Below, piece after piece: positions 30,401 to 41,902 of a DNA stretch of 64,000 nucleotides. Below the pieces are notes generated by a model. That model ran no database searches. It was given only the letters and a program-made list of their open reading frames with translations, and was not told the origin of the DNA. Position 1 is the first letter of the stretch. Each line of letters begins with the position of its first letter. The stretch is from assembly GCA_949710005.1 (NCBI GenBank), contig OX453279.1, positions 12,414,578-12,478,577 of the forward strand, given 5' to 3'. Origin of the DNA: Ricordea florida (taxonomy: Eukaryota; Cnidaria; Anthozoa; Corallimorpharia; Ricordeidae). A program made the position numbers and the translations under genes.

Positions 30401-33400
30401 CGCGATACTCCTCACCTTTCGTTCAGTCATCCCTGGACTCGAGAAACTTGCTCAAATGACTTTCAGCTTGGTTATTTTCCAAGATGGCACATCACTCATC
30501 ACTCATTCCCAGGTCCTCTCAACTTTTTAAGATGGCGGTCAAGTCAAATTTCCCACCCTGGGGACTGTTGTGGATATCAAAATCCCCACCCACGTGCGCT
30601 TGACGAAGTGTAATTCCCCTGGATTGCCAGTCCCCCCCCAACCTCCCCACCATCCTGGGGCAAACCCATTGATAGGTGCATGAAGTTTGGGCAGTGGCAC
30701 ATTTCTTGCTGGCTTAGATAAATGTTTTTTCCGATGGAATATCTTACCCCAGGAGCATTACTTTACCTCATCAAAGTCTGGTTTATCAACTCTTAAAAAT
30801 TCCGAAGCTTCTTTGCAGATGATTGTAGCTGTTCTTCTGATGTTGTGAAGAAGAGCGAGCTCTCCAAAGGCATCACCTTCCGACATTTCACCAACTACCT
30901 GGCAGCAGAAATTCATAGATTTGAAAAACCTCATTTGTAACAGCAATTCGTAAGCCTGTTTTTTCGCTCCTGTTCCTGTTAATCAACTAAATCGATGTTT
31001 CACATAAGAGTTTGATCGGCAGCAAACCCTACATGTACAGTTGTAGGTACTCGCCGGCAGCGCCTTGAAGCAGTGCGAATTTATTGGCAGGGTCTCTGCC
31101 TCTATCCTAGACGTTGGCGTCTTTAATCCGGCATGCAACTTCAAGTGTGATTAGGAAATTTGATTCCCAAGCCACAGACGCGTCAGGGCACAACACAGGA
31201 AGAAGAGAAAATCTTATTACGGGACTTGACGAGTTACCACATACCTGCTTGTGTTGTTCTTTAGTGAACTTATCTTCTTCCATTCTTTCTACAATTACGG
31301 ATCCAGACACAATGAAGTAAAATGAGATGCCAATGTGCCCTAAAGATAAAACGAGAGCAAAATAATAGCAAACCATAGCGACTGAAATATATCTGTTTTG
31401 TTTTACTCCATGTTTCTTTTTAGAATGTTGCTGTTTGTTCAGTTTCCCTTGGCCTATTTGTTGGTCTCAGTATGATATAACTCAGGACTGTGGCAACGAT
31501 TTAGATAAAGTTTTCATGAGTGGAAGATCGTCGCAGTTATGTGAGCAACTTTAGCAGTTGCAAAGATCACACCTGAAAAAATTCACACTTGAACGGGATT
31601 GGAACCTATTGTTACTGCAAACGTGAAAACGGGTTGCATGCACTTTAACACCATGCATCTTACTAACCATAGTTACCATATTTGCATAATCTGGCGTCGT
31701 TTTTGTTCGTAACTTGTTTCATTTCCAACGATTATGACCGCCTGTAGTAGTCAAGTTTCATTTAAAATCGAAGCATAACCGTAAGCCTAACTCCTGTGCA
31801 GAAACAACGTTTGTAAGTATTAATTTGCCGTCTCACGGCCTTAGCTTTCTTTTTATTTCCTATTAATTGGTTTATTTCTTGTGATGCTTAACCACAACAC
31901 GTATTTGCCTTCATTTTTATCATAGCAACCGTTTCGTTGGCTCGTAAAATAACTTGGACAAGAGCGCGTTGGAACTGTTTCCATTGCGCATCAATACCCA
32001 TTCGTCTTCAAATTCAACGTCAACTATATTCCGGTCATAATTATTTTTGTTAAACATGGTGGAGCTAATCTAGGCGGGGTAGTTTTACATCAATTTAATT
32101 TATGTATAAGTAAATAACTGTAAGGAAATTTTAAGGAAGTGAAGCGCGGGGTAAGCATTAAATGAAAAAGGAATGGCAAAAGGAGAGTTTGTAAAAGAGG
32201 AAGAAGAAAAATATGCGTAATTTCTAGTATCAGATGCTCTGTATTAAACTGTTTGGAGGGGCCTACTTTTTTATTAATAATGGCGTTTCAATATAGTTAT
32301 TTTGGTTTTCCATAATGGTGAAGAATAATCGAGGCAGTTCTTTTTTAAAGCTTCTCTTTGACAAATCTCTAATAGAGTATGATATCTCATTCCACAGTCT
32401 TACACTAAATCTAGAAAAGGACTGTCTAAGTGCTTCTAGTCTTGAGCTTTAAAAAATAGAATTGTGAGGAGGCGGATGAGTTTTATTAGAGGAAAAAAAT
32501 GTTGGCCATTTTGTCAAATAAGTTAAAAATATTTAGTGGTGCAATATTATTGTTGACATCATGTCGAATCATGCATTAATTTGGCATCATTGAGTCTCAC
32601 AATTGTGAAAATTCACTGGTAGGATATTAGCATCATGAGCTTGCGACTCAAGGCAGCGCCCTAACCAACTGAGCTATCATGGCAAGCCAAGTGGGAGCTG
32701 GTCATTTGTGATTTCGTAATATACCCGTAAAGAATGAAGAAATGAATGTGAATTTATAAAGATTTCATAGATGTGAACAGCGGAAGAAAGATTTTAATAA
32801 GTGAAAGATCGGCGCAGTTGTGTAAGCAACTTAAGCAGTTACAAAAATTTATATTGGAGTTAAATATTAGCAACAACAAGTGACTTAGTTGAAGATTTGA
32901 CCTTCGCAGTATTTGAAAAGTTGAAAAGAGACCATGCTGGAACGAGATTTAAACCTATTGCTCTGTAAATACCGGTGCGATGATCTATCAGCTGTGTGAA
33001 ACTATACAATCTTTCGCTCTGGGAGCAGGTCATTATGGGGGCCCATATATGCATGCATCAAGGATGAATGAAATCAGCAATTTTCGTGTATGTTATCATT
33101 CATATAACGTAAACTGTGAATGGAAACGCAGTTTAAGATTTTGATCGTCGCAAGTTTAAAAAAAGTTGTGACAGGCCTACACGACTCCCGCTGTTCGCAA
33201 GTGTGGTTTCTTTGCCTTTAGAGTCAGGTTTGGATCTCACGAGTATGTCTTTGAACGATTTTCCTCTTTAATACGATGTGATGGGAGGCTCTTTGTAGAT
33301 CTCACTCAGTAAAGGTTGATCCTGTATTAAATCAGGGACGGCGGAGCCGGGGGGGGGCTGGGGGGGCTTTAGCCCCCCCACTTTTGAGGAGGATGACATT

Positions 33401-36250
33401 TTATTTTGTTTAAGCTACAACTTTATACAAGCCTCGTCGGAAAATTTTCGCGTTTACGTATTTTTAACATTTTCTCAGCGTGTGCTTCCTTCCCACAGAC
33501 GGGAAGCTTGTGTCCAACAACCGCAGGTTAGCGTTGGAGACCGGAAGGCTGAGAAATAACCTCCAAAATATTGCTGTAAGCATTAAAAGTACCTTTCATT
33601 TTAAGCTTTATCCAGGCTAATTTAATATATCAAGAAGTATGTCGCGGAGAATGTTGTAAATACGTTAGCAAAAGTGTTAGCAAAAGAGACTGCCATTCAA
33701 GTTCCCATAGTGGTTCCGTGAATCCGGAGATACTTTTTTCCATCGAACTGGAAAGAATTCTCCTTTAGTATAGGTCTAAGCAGTCTAACATAGATTCTCT
33801 AAAAAGATCGACCAGGTGGTAGTGCGATTCGATTCATGACATCGCAAATACTACTGCAGTGCTCTACTTAATTTCTGAGCTAACCAGCCGAGCTAACCAA
33901 CCGACCCTGCTGGGAATGGGCAAAAGATTCATGAACTCTTTCAGACTGTGCTTGTTTCAGGTTAAATACTGCCACTAAGATCAAATCTTCATATTATAAG
34001 GTCGCCTTCTGCTTACAGTTCACATACTGTCATGTGAATTGACTTGACATAAAGACTCCTTTTTCTTTTTACCTTGCTTTATAATTACTCTTCCCTTTTC
34101 GAACACATCACAGTAGAGCACCTTGGCCAGTTCCCGTTTGACGTACATTGGGTATCGATCGAAACACTTCAACTTTTTCACTATCTGGAGAATTACTTCG
34201 ATTTCCTCTTCAGTCCTGTTCCATGAACTCTTCCGTAGGGTTTTCTTCACATACGGAGATAGAGCTCCACAGGACTGCACGTGTGATTTGAATGCTAAGT
34301 TAAAAAAGAGGAGCATTGTAAGAGTAGTATAAATTATGATAAGTTCAAAATGGTCCTCGACTACATCTCGCACAGTTGACTTACCCAGACGGATCCTGCT
34401 GAGTCGTTTCGAATAGTCTTTCCTTTTATCAGTTACAAAGCAATCAAGATGTTATATATGTTAGAGGTAGTTACGTAAAACGTGAATGGTGCATGTTCAA
34501 TGGAAGAAACTAGTATTCTTCAGTAAATGGTTATAAGGTTGAAACAGTAAAGATTGAACAGTTACCATCACGAGAGCCAGGACCAAAACTGATCAATACT
34601 TTGATGAGCAGGATTCGTAAATGGGTAGTCGTGGCTCTCTTTGGCCCTGAATCTTCTCTGCAGATTTTCCTTTTTTCTTTAAGTCAGTATCGTTTAAAAT
34701 TAGTGAAAGTAACTCTAGCTAACTTAAACTGTTCCTCTAGTTCTTTTTTGTATCAGTTCTTTGGAGGAGACAGTGAAAATTCATGAACTTGAACGAAATC
34801 ACCTGAGATCATATCCAAAGGACAAATTTCGAGTGGAACAATTTCAGGTTCGCCATGTAGAGATTGACATTTAGTACTCACGAATGACATAATCAAAAGG
34901 TAAACCTCTAATACGAATTCTTACACTCGTAGCGTGGGCTAACTACCTTAAAACTGACGCAAATGTAACTTTACCACTTTCTGTCGACAGAGCTGAGGCC
35001 AACAACGACAACAACTAGCTTTATTTGTATGACCATAAATACACACAGTGTTGCAAAAGCTTATCAGCGAGGACGCTCCGGCGGAAACTGTTCTTAATGT
35101 ATGGTGTATTAGGAAAAACTATTTCGTCAGTTTGGTTAAAAAGGTCAACGGTCATATTTGTTTTTTGAACTGCTTTCTTCAGGTTTTGCTCCGATTAGTT
35201 AAGAAACTAGAAAAACCACTCGTGATATAGATCTCAAGAACAGTCCCGCCCTTTTCCTCCTCAGTATTTTTGCTGGAAGTGAAGAAAAAACGCGATTTAG
35301 TGTAACTTTTGGACAGAGTTAAGGAATTCAGTACCGGGGTACAAGTTTTCAAACCTCACAGGGTTGTGAAGCTGCTTCAGTTTTCAGGTGGAACTCGGTC
35401 GTTGAAACGTTTTCCCAAAATAATGTAACATACCATTTACATTAAAGCTTAACCTTCCTTCTCCGTCCTCGGCAGCCTTAGCAACAAACCCTCTTGCTCT
35501 GGTATGATCATCTGATTGGCGGACTTCCTATGTACAGAAACAACGCAGCGCTGTCAGTGTGTGCTAAAGTGAATTGGAGAGCTGAACCACTGAAATACAA
35601 CAAAGAAAATTAAAGAATTGGCCAAACTCGTTTCTCCCATTGATGTGCGCTTTCACTATTGAAGTAGTCGGAAAGAAGACATGAAATTTTTACAAAAAAT
35701 GGTCTTTTTCTATTTTGACTTAACTATCTCGATCTCCATCTTCATTGACCTCTACATTCCCTGATGATCTTAAATGAGAGTTGCGGGCATTATGTATGAT
35801 AATTATTAATGGTAAATGCCCATTCCAACACTGCTGGGTTGATTTTATTATATATCCACTCATTTGCATTTTCATTCTAAGAACTGTCCAACTCTCCTCC
35901 GTGAAATCACTGTATATTGATACAATATATAGTATGACTCTGTTAGCGTGGTACTCATTCACCTTTAAAACGGATGACCATTTCCTCTGTTTGTTTATGG
36001 CTTTTGCTACTTTCTTGAGGCTTACTCCTGGTCCACTGTTTCTGCGCCAGTTTCCTGGACCTTTGCTTAAAGCTTCGGTTTTCTCTGGGCCTGGCTCGTA
36101 ATTTTCTTCGTGAAAATCCGGTAAGAGGAATGGATTGGTCGAATTTGAGATACCACTGTTTCTTCGCCCGCTTGGCACGTCGGAAGTTGACGCTCTCTTT
36201 GTAAAGCTGTCTTTCGTTTTTGATTCGCGTCTTTTTTCCCGCAATGACAC
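21430..36250 (-). CDS. Cyclic nucleotide-binding domain protein (CNBD2-like), six exons seen
   Basis: Exons in transcript order: 36250-35963, ~34282-34071, 31339-31245, 30898-30767, 22663-22382 and 21699-21430 (stop). Junctions are GT-AG and the last three joins are phase 0. The product starts with a Lys/Arg/Ser-rich region, then the helical SYGALSPYVKK-like and YVKRELAKVLYCDVFEKG segment, GISFYFIVSGSV, and the phosphate-binding cassette FGELALLHNIRRTATI. A second partial cyclic-nucleotide fold follows (VHFIQSGKCRVVRE, LKKGDFFGVGE), then a basic tail (KWKIYKKKLVDD). This order fits the CNBD2 family, linked to sperm and cilia. The first coding exon is not identified. One intron (22,664-30,766) is 8.1 kb and full of repeats. 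Confidence 0.7.
22177..22299 (+). CDS. Possible exon of an unknown plus-strand gene (weak)
   Basis: Flanked by an acceptor (CTATCACAG) and donor (AAG/GTAAAC), exactly 41 codons, open and phase 0 at both ends; it includes HRRKKNVYDAP. It lies in an intron of the minus-strand CNBD2-like gene. A second such candidate is 34757-34847 (ETVKIHELERNHLRSYP). No family recognised, and chance is not excluded. Confidence 0.25.
23179..23408. mobile_element. Palindromic MITE, ~230 bp
   Basis: Arms CCTTATTCGCTTGTACA and TGTACAAGCGAATAAGG close the element. Inside, ACTCAGGAGGTTTGATCCT and CTTGTTCATTAAAAAGAGT pair with AGTCAT-type inverse copies (ACTCTTTTTGATGAACAAG, AGGATCAAATCTCCTGAGT), so nearly the whole unit folds into one hairpin. 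The terminal match extends imperfectly outward (CGTGCAATACA against its inverse). It lies in the large intron of the CNBD2-like gene. Confidence 0.65.
23520..24620 (-). mobile_element. 5'-truncated non-LTR retrotransposon (LINE), reverse transcriptase tail
   Basis: An open frame from ~24618 to 23646 encodes the region after the palm of a LINE reverse transcriptase: GLKALYKLRKEMGDNF, then SPILLYGSEIWG and a C-terminal Cys/His cluster (RICPISKKDVEDEIHFLTLC). Everything upstream is missing, as usual for 5'-truncated insertions. The 3' end has AAATAAAAAAAATTGTC followed by TTGTCTTG-type short tandem repeats near 23,520-23,545, typical of some non-LTR families. The frame is open, so the copy is fairly young, but it cannot encode an active enzyme. 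It sits in the 8-kb intron of the CNBD2-like gene, in the same orientation as that gene. Confidence 0.8.
24660..28625. mobile_element. Foldback-type structure with tandem-repeat arms
   Basis: Left to right: a CGACCGA-rich block (24,660-24,960); a unique junction (TATGTCCAGGATCGATCTTG and TTCGCAATTGTCGCAAAAGA, 24,966-25,070); about six tandem units of ~150 bp (25,060-26,005); a 1.15-kb core (26,010-27,170); the same units inverted (27,175-28,190, less regular); the junction inverted (28,195-28,300); and a second CGACCGA-rich block (28,280-28,625). Units share TCGCAAAAATCGCAAAA, CAAGGATTTTTCTTGCTAGC and GGGCCCCGAAATGTCC. Long inverted arms made of internal direct repeats are the hallmark of Foldback/Galileo-like elements. 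No transposase is visible in the core, which has its own ~135-bp duplication and GTAGGCGAAACGACT-type repeats. Confidence 0.65.
28915..29275. repeat. Inverted repeat, ~65-bp arms
   Basis: GATCGTCTCTTATCTAAATC at 28,926 and GATTTAGATAAGAGACGATC near 29,250 are complementary. The match continues inward through CGTTTCGATCCTTCCCAATC and CCTTGGAATGCTTTGTTTC against GAAACAAAGTATTCCAAGG. The loop is ~215 bp without coding signal. Confidence 0.65.
29416..30163. other. Intron sequence of the CNBD2-like gene, nothing recognised
   Basis: Unique-looking AT-rich intronic DNA with no coding motif, RNA gene or clear repeat that I can name. Confidence 0.4.
30164..30682. mobile_element. Non-autonomous element with ~28-bp inverted repeats
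   Basis: Left end TGCACCTATCAATGGTTTGC followed by CCCAGGAT; right end ATCCTGGG followed by GCAAACCCATTGATAGGTGC. The flanks read TGA on both sides of the TGCA ends, a possible 3-bp target duplication. The interior has a poly-G run and short repeats but no coding sequence. It lies in an intron of the CNBD2-like gene. Confidence 0.7.
31520..31690 (-). mobile_element. tRNA-derived SINE-like copy 1
   Basis: Read on the minus strand it has a B-box-like AGGTTCCAATCCCGTTCAAG followed by a tail ending in GCAACTGCTAAAGTTGCTCA and AACTGCGACGATCTTCCACT. The same tail occurs at 32,800-32,860, so these are two copies of one family. Confidence 0.5.
32630..32695 (-). other. tRNA-like sequence (A-box, no clear B-box)
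   Basis: On the minus strand, GCCATGATAGCTCAGTTGGT and TAGGGCGCTGCCTTGAGTCG resemble the 5' half and anticodon arm of a tRNA. The 3' half does not fold correctly and no GGTTCGAATCC box is present, so this is a SINE head or tRNA relic, not a working tRNA gene. Confidence 0.4.
32800..33010 (-). mobile_element. tRNA-derived SINE-like copy 2
   Basis: Minus strand: a tRNA-like head, B-box-like GGTTTAAATCTCGTTCCAGC, and the tail AACTGCTTAAGTTGCTTACA then CAACTGCGCCGATCTTTCAC, matching copy 1. It lies in an intron of the CNBD2-like gene. Confidence 0.5.
33333..33665. mobile_element. Truncated hAT-like element, partial copy of the one at 62731
   Basis: Starts with CAGGGACGGCGGAGCC, a G/C-rich hairpin and then sequence matching the inverse of 62,850-63,149 (GGAGGATGACATTTTATTTT, AGCGTGTGCTTCCTTCCCAC, AGTATGTCGCGGAGAATG). 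Similarity stops at ~33,665, so the far terminus is missing. The two copies are in opposite orientation. Confidence 0.7.
33810..33930 (-). other. tRNA-like / SINE-like relic
   Basis: On the minus strand GGTTAGCTCAGAAATTAAGT and AGAGCACTGCAGTAG resemble a tRNA A-box and anticodon arm, with GTCATGAATCGAATCGCACT as a degraded B-box region. Not a functional tRNA by eye. Confidence 0.35.
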
Positions 36251-39200
36251 TTAGAAAAGGGGGAAAAAGAAATGACAAAAGAGGTTCCTTGTAACAAGAG
36301 TACTACACTTGAAAACCAGCCAAGGAGCTACGTTGGCTCAGTAGTGACTGAGATTCTTCTGTCTCTGGTCTGTTATGTTCTTCTTACGAGAGTGTTCTTT
36401 TTTGTACCCTGGTTTTCCAACCTCAATACAAAGCGGCACTTAGGAATTTCATATCGATCCGAGATGAGACAACATTCACGAAACCAGGTTATTATGATAC
36501 TAGGCTTGTGATGGTTCTCAAAGCCAGTCTTTCGACGTGTTGCTGGTTAAAATGCTTGTCATTGTCTTTCCAGTTCTCTCCATTTCTCTCTCTCTCCTTC
36601 CCTTTCTCAATTTTCTCCCTTTCTTTCTTCCTTTTTTCTTTCTTCCCTTCTTACTTTCTTACGTACGTTTTAAATGTCTAAGCTAGTACCATACACAGAA
36701 AAGATTTGAATTAGACCTTTTTGTCCTAGGTGGTACAAGGTTTTGCTATTCCAAGGTTATAATACACCAATCAGTGCAGTGGTGATCAGTAATTCATTAT
36801 TTGCTAAAGAAAACCGAACTTCACTTTGCAGCCTTTCTGAAAAGTTTCCGGTTGAGTACCAAGTATAGACATGCTTATCATGATACAATGCATGAAAAAC
36901 AATCAATGAGAAATCTTGTATTTGGACGTTACATACACATACTTTCCCACCAATGAACACTCAGTTGTCTGAAGTTAAAATTCCAGCTAGCTTCAGGAAA
37001 ATACAATCAATACAATTGCATATAATTGTAGACATTGGCCTGAGCCATTCCATTGTAAATAACGGTCTCTTGTTATCCACACTCCAAACGTTATTTGAGA
37101 AACTGAACTTGAATTTGAGTTTGACTGTGAAAATTAACGGCGCGAGTGCCATTTCTAGAGAATCAAAGTTTTGCCAGGTTTGTGTAGATGTCAACCTTAA
37201 AAAAACTAACTGCGAAAAGCTTACTTTCGTTTTATACTTCTGCTTGTGCCTCCCACTGAAATATAAATTCCTCCTCCCAACATGAATTTGATTGCAGATG
37301 CAATTTACTTTGCAGGTGTGTTTTATGACGGCGGTTAATTAAAATGCGTGCGCGCGAGTTCTAATTGGGCGTCCATAAACATATGACCCTTGCATGTGAC
37401 CGGCTCCTTTCAGAAATATAGAAAGCATTGAATCCATGATACATGAGAGGATAGTTATTTTTAACTACAACGCACCCTTTTAATGCTTGAACAGTATTTT
37501 CTTTAATGTTAAAGTATGGTTTGCTGTCGGCTCTAAAGAGTTAGTCGGTAAAACCTTGTGGCGCTAGATTTGGTTTCATATCAAGTGTATATTTCTGTTT
37601 CGTTATTTAACAAATCAGGATTGAACGTTTAAGTTGTTTGATATTTATGGTTCGCATCACTGAAATCACGCTTGCAAACATTTTTCACCGAAATGAACTG
37701 GCCCTCTACCGCAGTACGATGGCAGATGGTGTTATTTTTAATTTCTGTTTCGCGGCAAGAAAAACTTTAACTAGAGAATTGTTACCTCGAACAAACAAAC
37801 TGCGCCATTCAGCAACGGGGTCAAGCATGCAAACTTTTTGCGGTTATTCCCAGCGATACTTTAGGGTTGCACTCCAAGATCTCCATGTTTTCTTGTCTGG
37901 AAGAGAGTCTCGCGGGAAATATAAGCTAAGAAATTAGCCTCATTTAGTTCTGTGGTGAAACACAGTGGGTCTGTTTTTGTTTGTTTGTTTTTTTTTTGCT
38001 GGCTTGCAAAACATTCATCGTTTGGAAGCGTATGCATGAAAAGTTGTTTGTTTGATACCGACTTGAGTTGTATTCGTCTACATTGATCATTACCTGAATC
38101 AATAACAGCTGTTTATTGGCCAAATAAGTCTATACGTACATCATAGTAAAGTCATCCTGAACTTCAACTCTCATGAGAGCTGTTCCGCTCCTCTCGGTGC
38201 ATGGGTCATATATTCTATTTGTTGTGTTGGTCAGTACAGCATGTCCCTTCGGTATAAACTGTGTATCACGATCGCGGTACTCATATTAACTTACTGAGGA
38301 TGTACTACAGTGAACTCGAATCACATTCTGGAACGGTCAAGGGGTCATGTTATAGTATCAACTGATGTCATGGGTTTCTTTTCAACAACTTGGAACAAGC
38401 GCAAAGCTTTGCACAAAGAACCTGAGCTGAGATAAACTGCTTAAAACAGACAGTTGACAGACTCAACCCAGGTTTCTTCTTATAATAATGAGCAGATGCA
38501 ACGGAGTTTCACTGAAATGATATTTCTGGCTACTGCACAAGCTATTAAGCTAGAAAATCTACTATAACGCAGATCATTGTACAGTATACATACAGTTCAG
38601 ATAATATACACTCGTTCTGTTTCCAAAATCCGACAGGTATTTTTCCTCATTTTAGATGTATGGTTCAACTTATGGTAGACTTCATTGCTTTTGTTTCGTT
38701 TTTCTTTTTTTGCCTATATCACCTTCCGTTGTTTTAATTTTACTGCGTATGTTTTTATATAGTTCTCCTTTTTTGTACTTGTGTCTGCTACAAACCTATA
38801 TATTCAAATTAAGATTCATCCAGTGACTGACTTGTCGTTCACCGAGACAATATGTCCTACTAAGCTAACAAACAGTGTTTGTTTTTGCCAGTTTTTCTCT
38901 GACTTGCACTCTGAATAAACAGAATAGAATTATAATTTAAAGAATGAGTGGGGTTATTTACACTTGTAAAGCGTTGGCAGTGTTTCTTATTATGCAATTT
39001 TGAAATCAAATGACGCGTAATACGTACATTTTAGCTGTAGCGTTTTCAAATTCGTTCTTTGGCGTTTTCATTTCTCAATAAGGCGGGCTTGTTTAATCTC
39101 CTTACCGAAAAACACATGATATAACCTTTTCCCTGCCAGAGCCCGTTTTAAGTGAGCGAAAAGCCTCTTTCTCTTTCGAGAAAGATTTTGAGGTTTTTTC

Positions 39201-39374
39201 AGAATATGTACATAATGTTTTATTGTTATTTTTGACACCTAAGCACCCTTGATCCTACTCACTCCTCACACGTGAATACTTAAGTTACACATATTCATGA
39301 GTCGTCAGGACTAGAACACGTCAGCCTTGGGCAGTTCATCATCAAAATCTCAGTACAACACTGAAAGCGTCACA
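36251..39374. other. Intergenic, no gene seen
   Basis: Between the 5' side of the CNBD2-like gene and the GPCR. A pyrimidine-rich tract lies at 36,570-36,660 (CT/TTC repeats). Short open frames here lack splice context or motifs. The upstream coding exon and promoter of the CNBD2-like gene and the promoter of the GPCR should lie here but are not identified. Confidence 0.45.
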
Positions 39375-40439
39375 ATGGCAAAGGATTTTTCTCCAGCCAT
39401 GATGTTTTCAGAGAACGCCACGTCCATGGATAAAGCGATTACATCCGCCATCAGCCACGAATATCTGTGCCGGCAATCTGCTTTGTCTTCGGCATATATC
39501 ATACAGTCAATCTTTCTCATCTTAGTGACTATTATTACACTGCTGGGCAATACGTTTGTTTGTCTCACGGTTCTTTTGAACAGTAGCCTTCATACCTTAA
39601 CAAGCTACTTAGTCGTCTCGCTTGCCATCTCTGACTTAATGGTTGCCACGTTTTCTCTCCCGTTTCGCATTCACCAAACTCTTCACAACACTATTTGGTG
39701 TCTCAGTGAGGAAGCATGTGTGTTTTGGATCTGGGTCGATCTGTTGTGCTGTTGCGCTTCCATTGGAAACCTTGCGCTGATAAGTTTCGATAGATTTCTT
39801 GCGACTAAATTTCCCCTCCGATATCAACAGGTAATGTCACAAAACACCTCACGGGCGATGTTAGCCTCTGTCTGGGTCTATTCGTTCGTCGTCGCGTCTT
39901 GTGGTCTCACTAACTGGACGACTCCAAATGGACCCCTAGTTGGAATAGAAGACGGCTGCTACAAGTCTGATCCTTACTTCTACACCTTTGCTGCTATTGT
40001 TGGCTTTTTCGTGCCACTCACAGTCATAGTATGCGCCTATTCTTATATTTTTAGAATCGCTATGAGACACTTTCGATCCATTTCAAGGTTGACAGCTCCA
40101 ATTTTACAGAAAGAAGAATGCAAAAGAGAAGATCAACAAACTACGCACAATGAACAATTCAAAGCAACCAGGACTTTATCCATAGTTGTTGGGGTTTTTG
40201 TGGTATGTTGGCTTCCCACCTTCTTAATTCTTCTTGTAAACACGTGGTGTCCAAATTGCTTTGACGGTCATTTCAATCCTAAACTGCGAAGTTTCTTTTC
40301 TTTTATTAACATTACATTTGTATACACTTTGCCAAACATTAACTCTGCTTTGAACCCACTCATATACATTGCTTTTAGCAAGGATTTGCGTAGAGCGTTT
40401 CTGAAAACGTTTAGATTTGTAGTAAAAGGACTGTACTAA
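39375..40439 (+). CDS. Rhodopsin-family (class A) G-protein-coupled receptor, single exon
   Basis: A 354-aa seven-helix receptor at the cell surface. Visible class A marks: N-glycosylation sequon NAT near the start; TM1 LLGNTF; TM2 LAISDLMVATFSLP; TM3 ending in DRF in place of DRY; TM4 with Trp (SVWVYSF); TM6 with VCWLP; and TM7 NSALNPLIYIAFSKDLRRAF with the NPxxY motif. The open frame extends upstream 16 codons only to a TTG, so the ATG at 39375 is taken as start. Third intracellular loop is ~55 residues, basic and polar; the C-tail is short. It looks most like amine/melatonin/adenosine-type receptors, but ligand cannot be told from the sequence. Intronless class A receptors are common in cnidarians. 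Confidence 0.9.
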   Translation: MAKDFSPAMMFSENATSMDKAITSAISHEYLCRQSALSSAYIIQSIFLILVTIITLLGNTFVCLTVLLNSSLHTLTSYLVVSLAISDLMVATFSLPFRIHQTLHNTIWCLSEEACVFWIWVDLLCCCASIGNLALISFDRFLATKFPLRYQQVMSQNTSRAMLASVWVYSFVVASCGLTNWTTPNGPLVGIEDGCYKSDPYFYTFAAIVGFFVPLTVIVCAYSYIFRIAMRHFRSISRLTAPILQKEECKREDQQTTHNEQFKATRTLSIVVGVFVVCWLPTFLILLVNTWCPNCFDGHFNPKLRSFFSFINITFVYTLPNINSALNPLIYIAFSKDLRRAFLKTFRFVVKGLY

Positions 40440-41902
40440 AACTGATGAAAATTGGCGATCGTGATGTTAAAAACAAATCACTGTAACCATGGTCCGCAGT
40501 CAAACTTGCCCGCCATCTATTCGCGTGTTTAAGGATTACCTTCTCAAAAACCTGTTTTCGTTACTGGCCAACACGTGAAAAGGGAATTGTCAGAACTGAA
40601 ACCGCACAAGACAACTGATGTCATACATGTTCGTTAACATATAACATGAAGGCAAAATCAAAAAAATAATACAAATCAGCTTGCCAGTGGATAAAAAAGA
40701 AAATTTAAGGCAGAGATCAGAGTCACTTAAAATGCGCGGCGACCTTTCTTGGCAAGCATGTCGAGAATATCTATGATATTTACGCCTTCGTTTGATGATG
40801 TGGAGCAAATAAATGATATGTGTTATCAAGAGAACCTTTATATTCATTTGGTGTTATATATCCGCGTTTATATGACTGACTAGTTGTAGTAGTTCCAAAA
40901 TAAAGCAGGTGATATACAAAAAAAAATTAATTTTGATGCTTGAAAATACTTAAGATGCTCTGCTCTTCAAAAGATCCATATCAAAGCTTATAGTTGGTGT
41001 CTGGCTTTAATACTTAGTGTTAGATAAAGTGATGAATAGAGGAACCAGTTCCACTTTTTGTTTACAGAAGACTACTGAGAATGTGTGCACTTCCTTGACA
41101 CCTTTTTCCTCTGTTCAGAAGATCTGGCAATGATTATGACAATAATTATTATTTAAAGAGATGGTGAGAAATTTAAATGAAACTCGGTTATAAACCAGTT
41201 TACTGGGAAGAAGATCAGTTTATATGCGTACTCTACCACTTCTTGAAAATCAGGTTCAACATTCGTTTTATTTCGACTACAACAATAAGCCCGAATTTCC
41301 TAATTTTAAGCTCCTCAGATAGCCTGTTCATGATTACTGTCAAGATAAAACATGCAGCATCTCATTGCAAGGCGATTTATTACTCACGGAAATTACCTTC
41401 AACTACAGTCTTTTATATTTCTGTGTATTTAAAATAAAAACTCTTCCAATTAGAAACTGTTCCAGCCAGTAACCAAACTGAAAACGACAGCTTCTAGTTC
41501 ATTACTTCATGTGATTCGTACAGGAAAACAGGGCCGTGTACAATATCATATACAAGTTTCACCTCTTACCAAAACTTCTAAGTTCTTTTTATTGAGCAGG
41601 TCTATCATCGCATTTCTTCTTTACAAAAAAATTCGTCCTCGGGCTTTCTGCCAGATGGAATGTTCGTGGCCAACCAATGGCATCGCGTCTCACTAAAATA
41701 AATACCCATATAATTCACATCGCTTAGATAGGCTTTATCCAAAGATAACGGCTAGCTAAATAAAATATGTTTTGCCGAGTAGATGTAAACAAATGGAGCG
41801 GAAAGTAATTATTTGAAAAGAATTAAATAGGTCTTGGAATTTTTACAAAAACTAACTTGTATGGGCTAATTTGGCTTTTAAATAATCTTGACATCCAATA
41901 AA
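40440..41902. other. Intergenic, no gene seen
   Basis: AT-rich DNA downstream of the GPCR with no coding motif. Ends at the 8-bp target duplication of the foldback element. Confidence 0.45.

Noticed and set aside
32630..32695. A tRNA gene on the minus strand
   Set aside because: A-box-like text is good but there is no proper T-arm or B-box and the 3' half does not pair with the 5' half.
39327..39374. Upstream extension of the GPCR (16 residues)
   Set aside because: It begins at TTG; the first ATG in frame is 39375.
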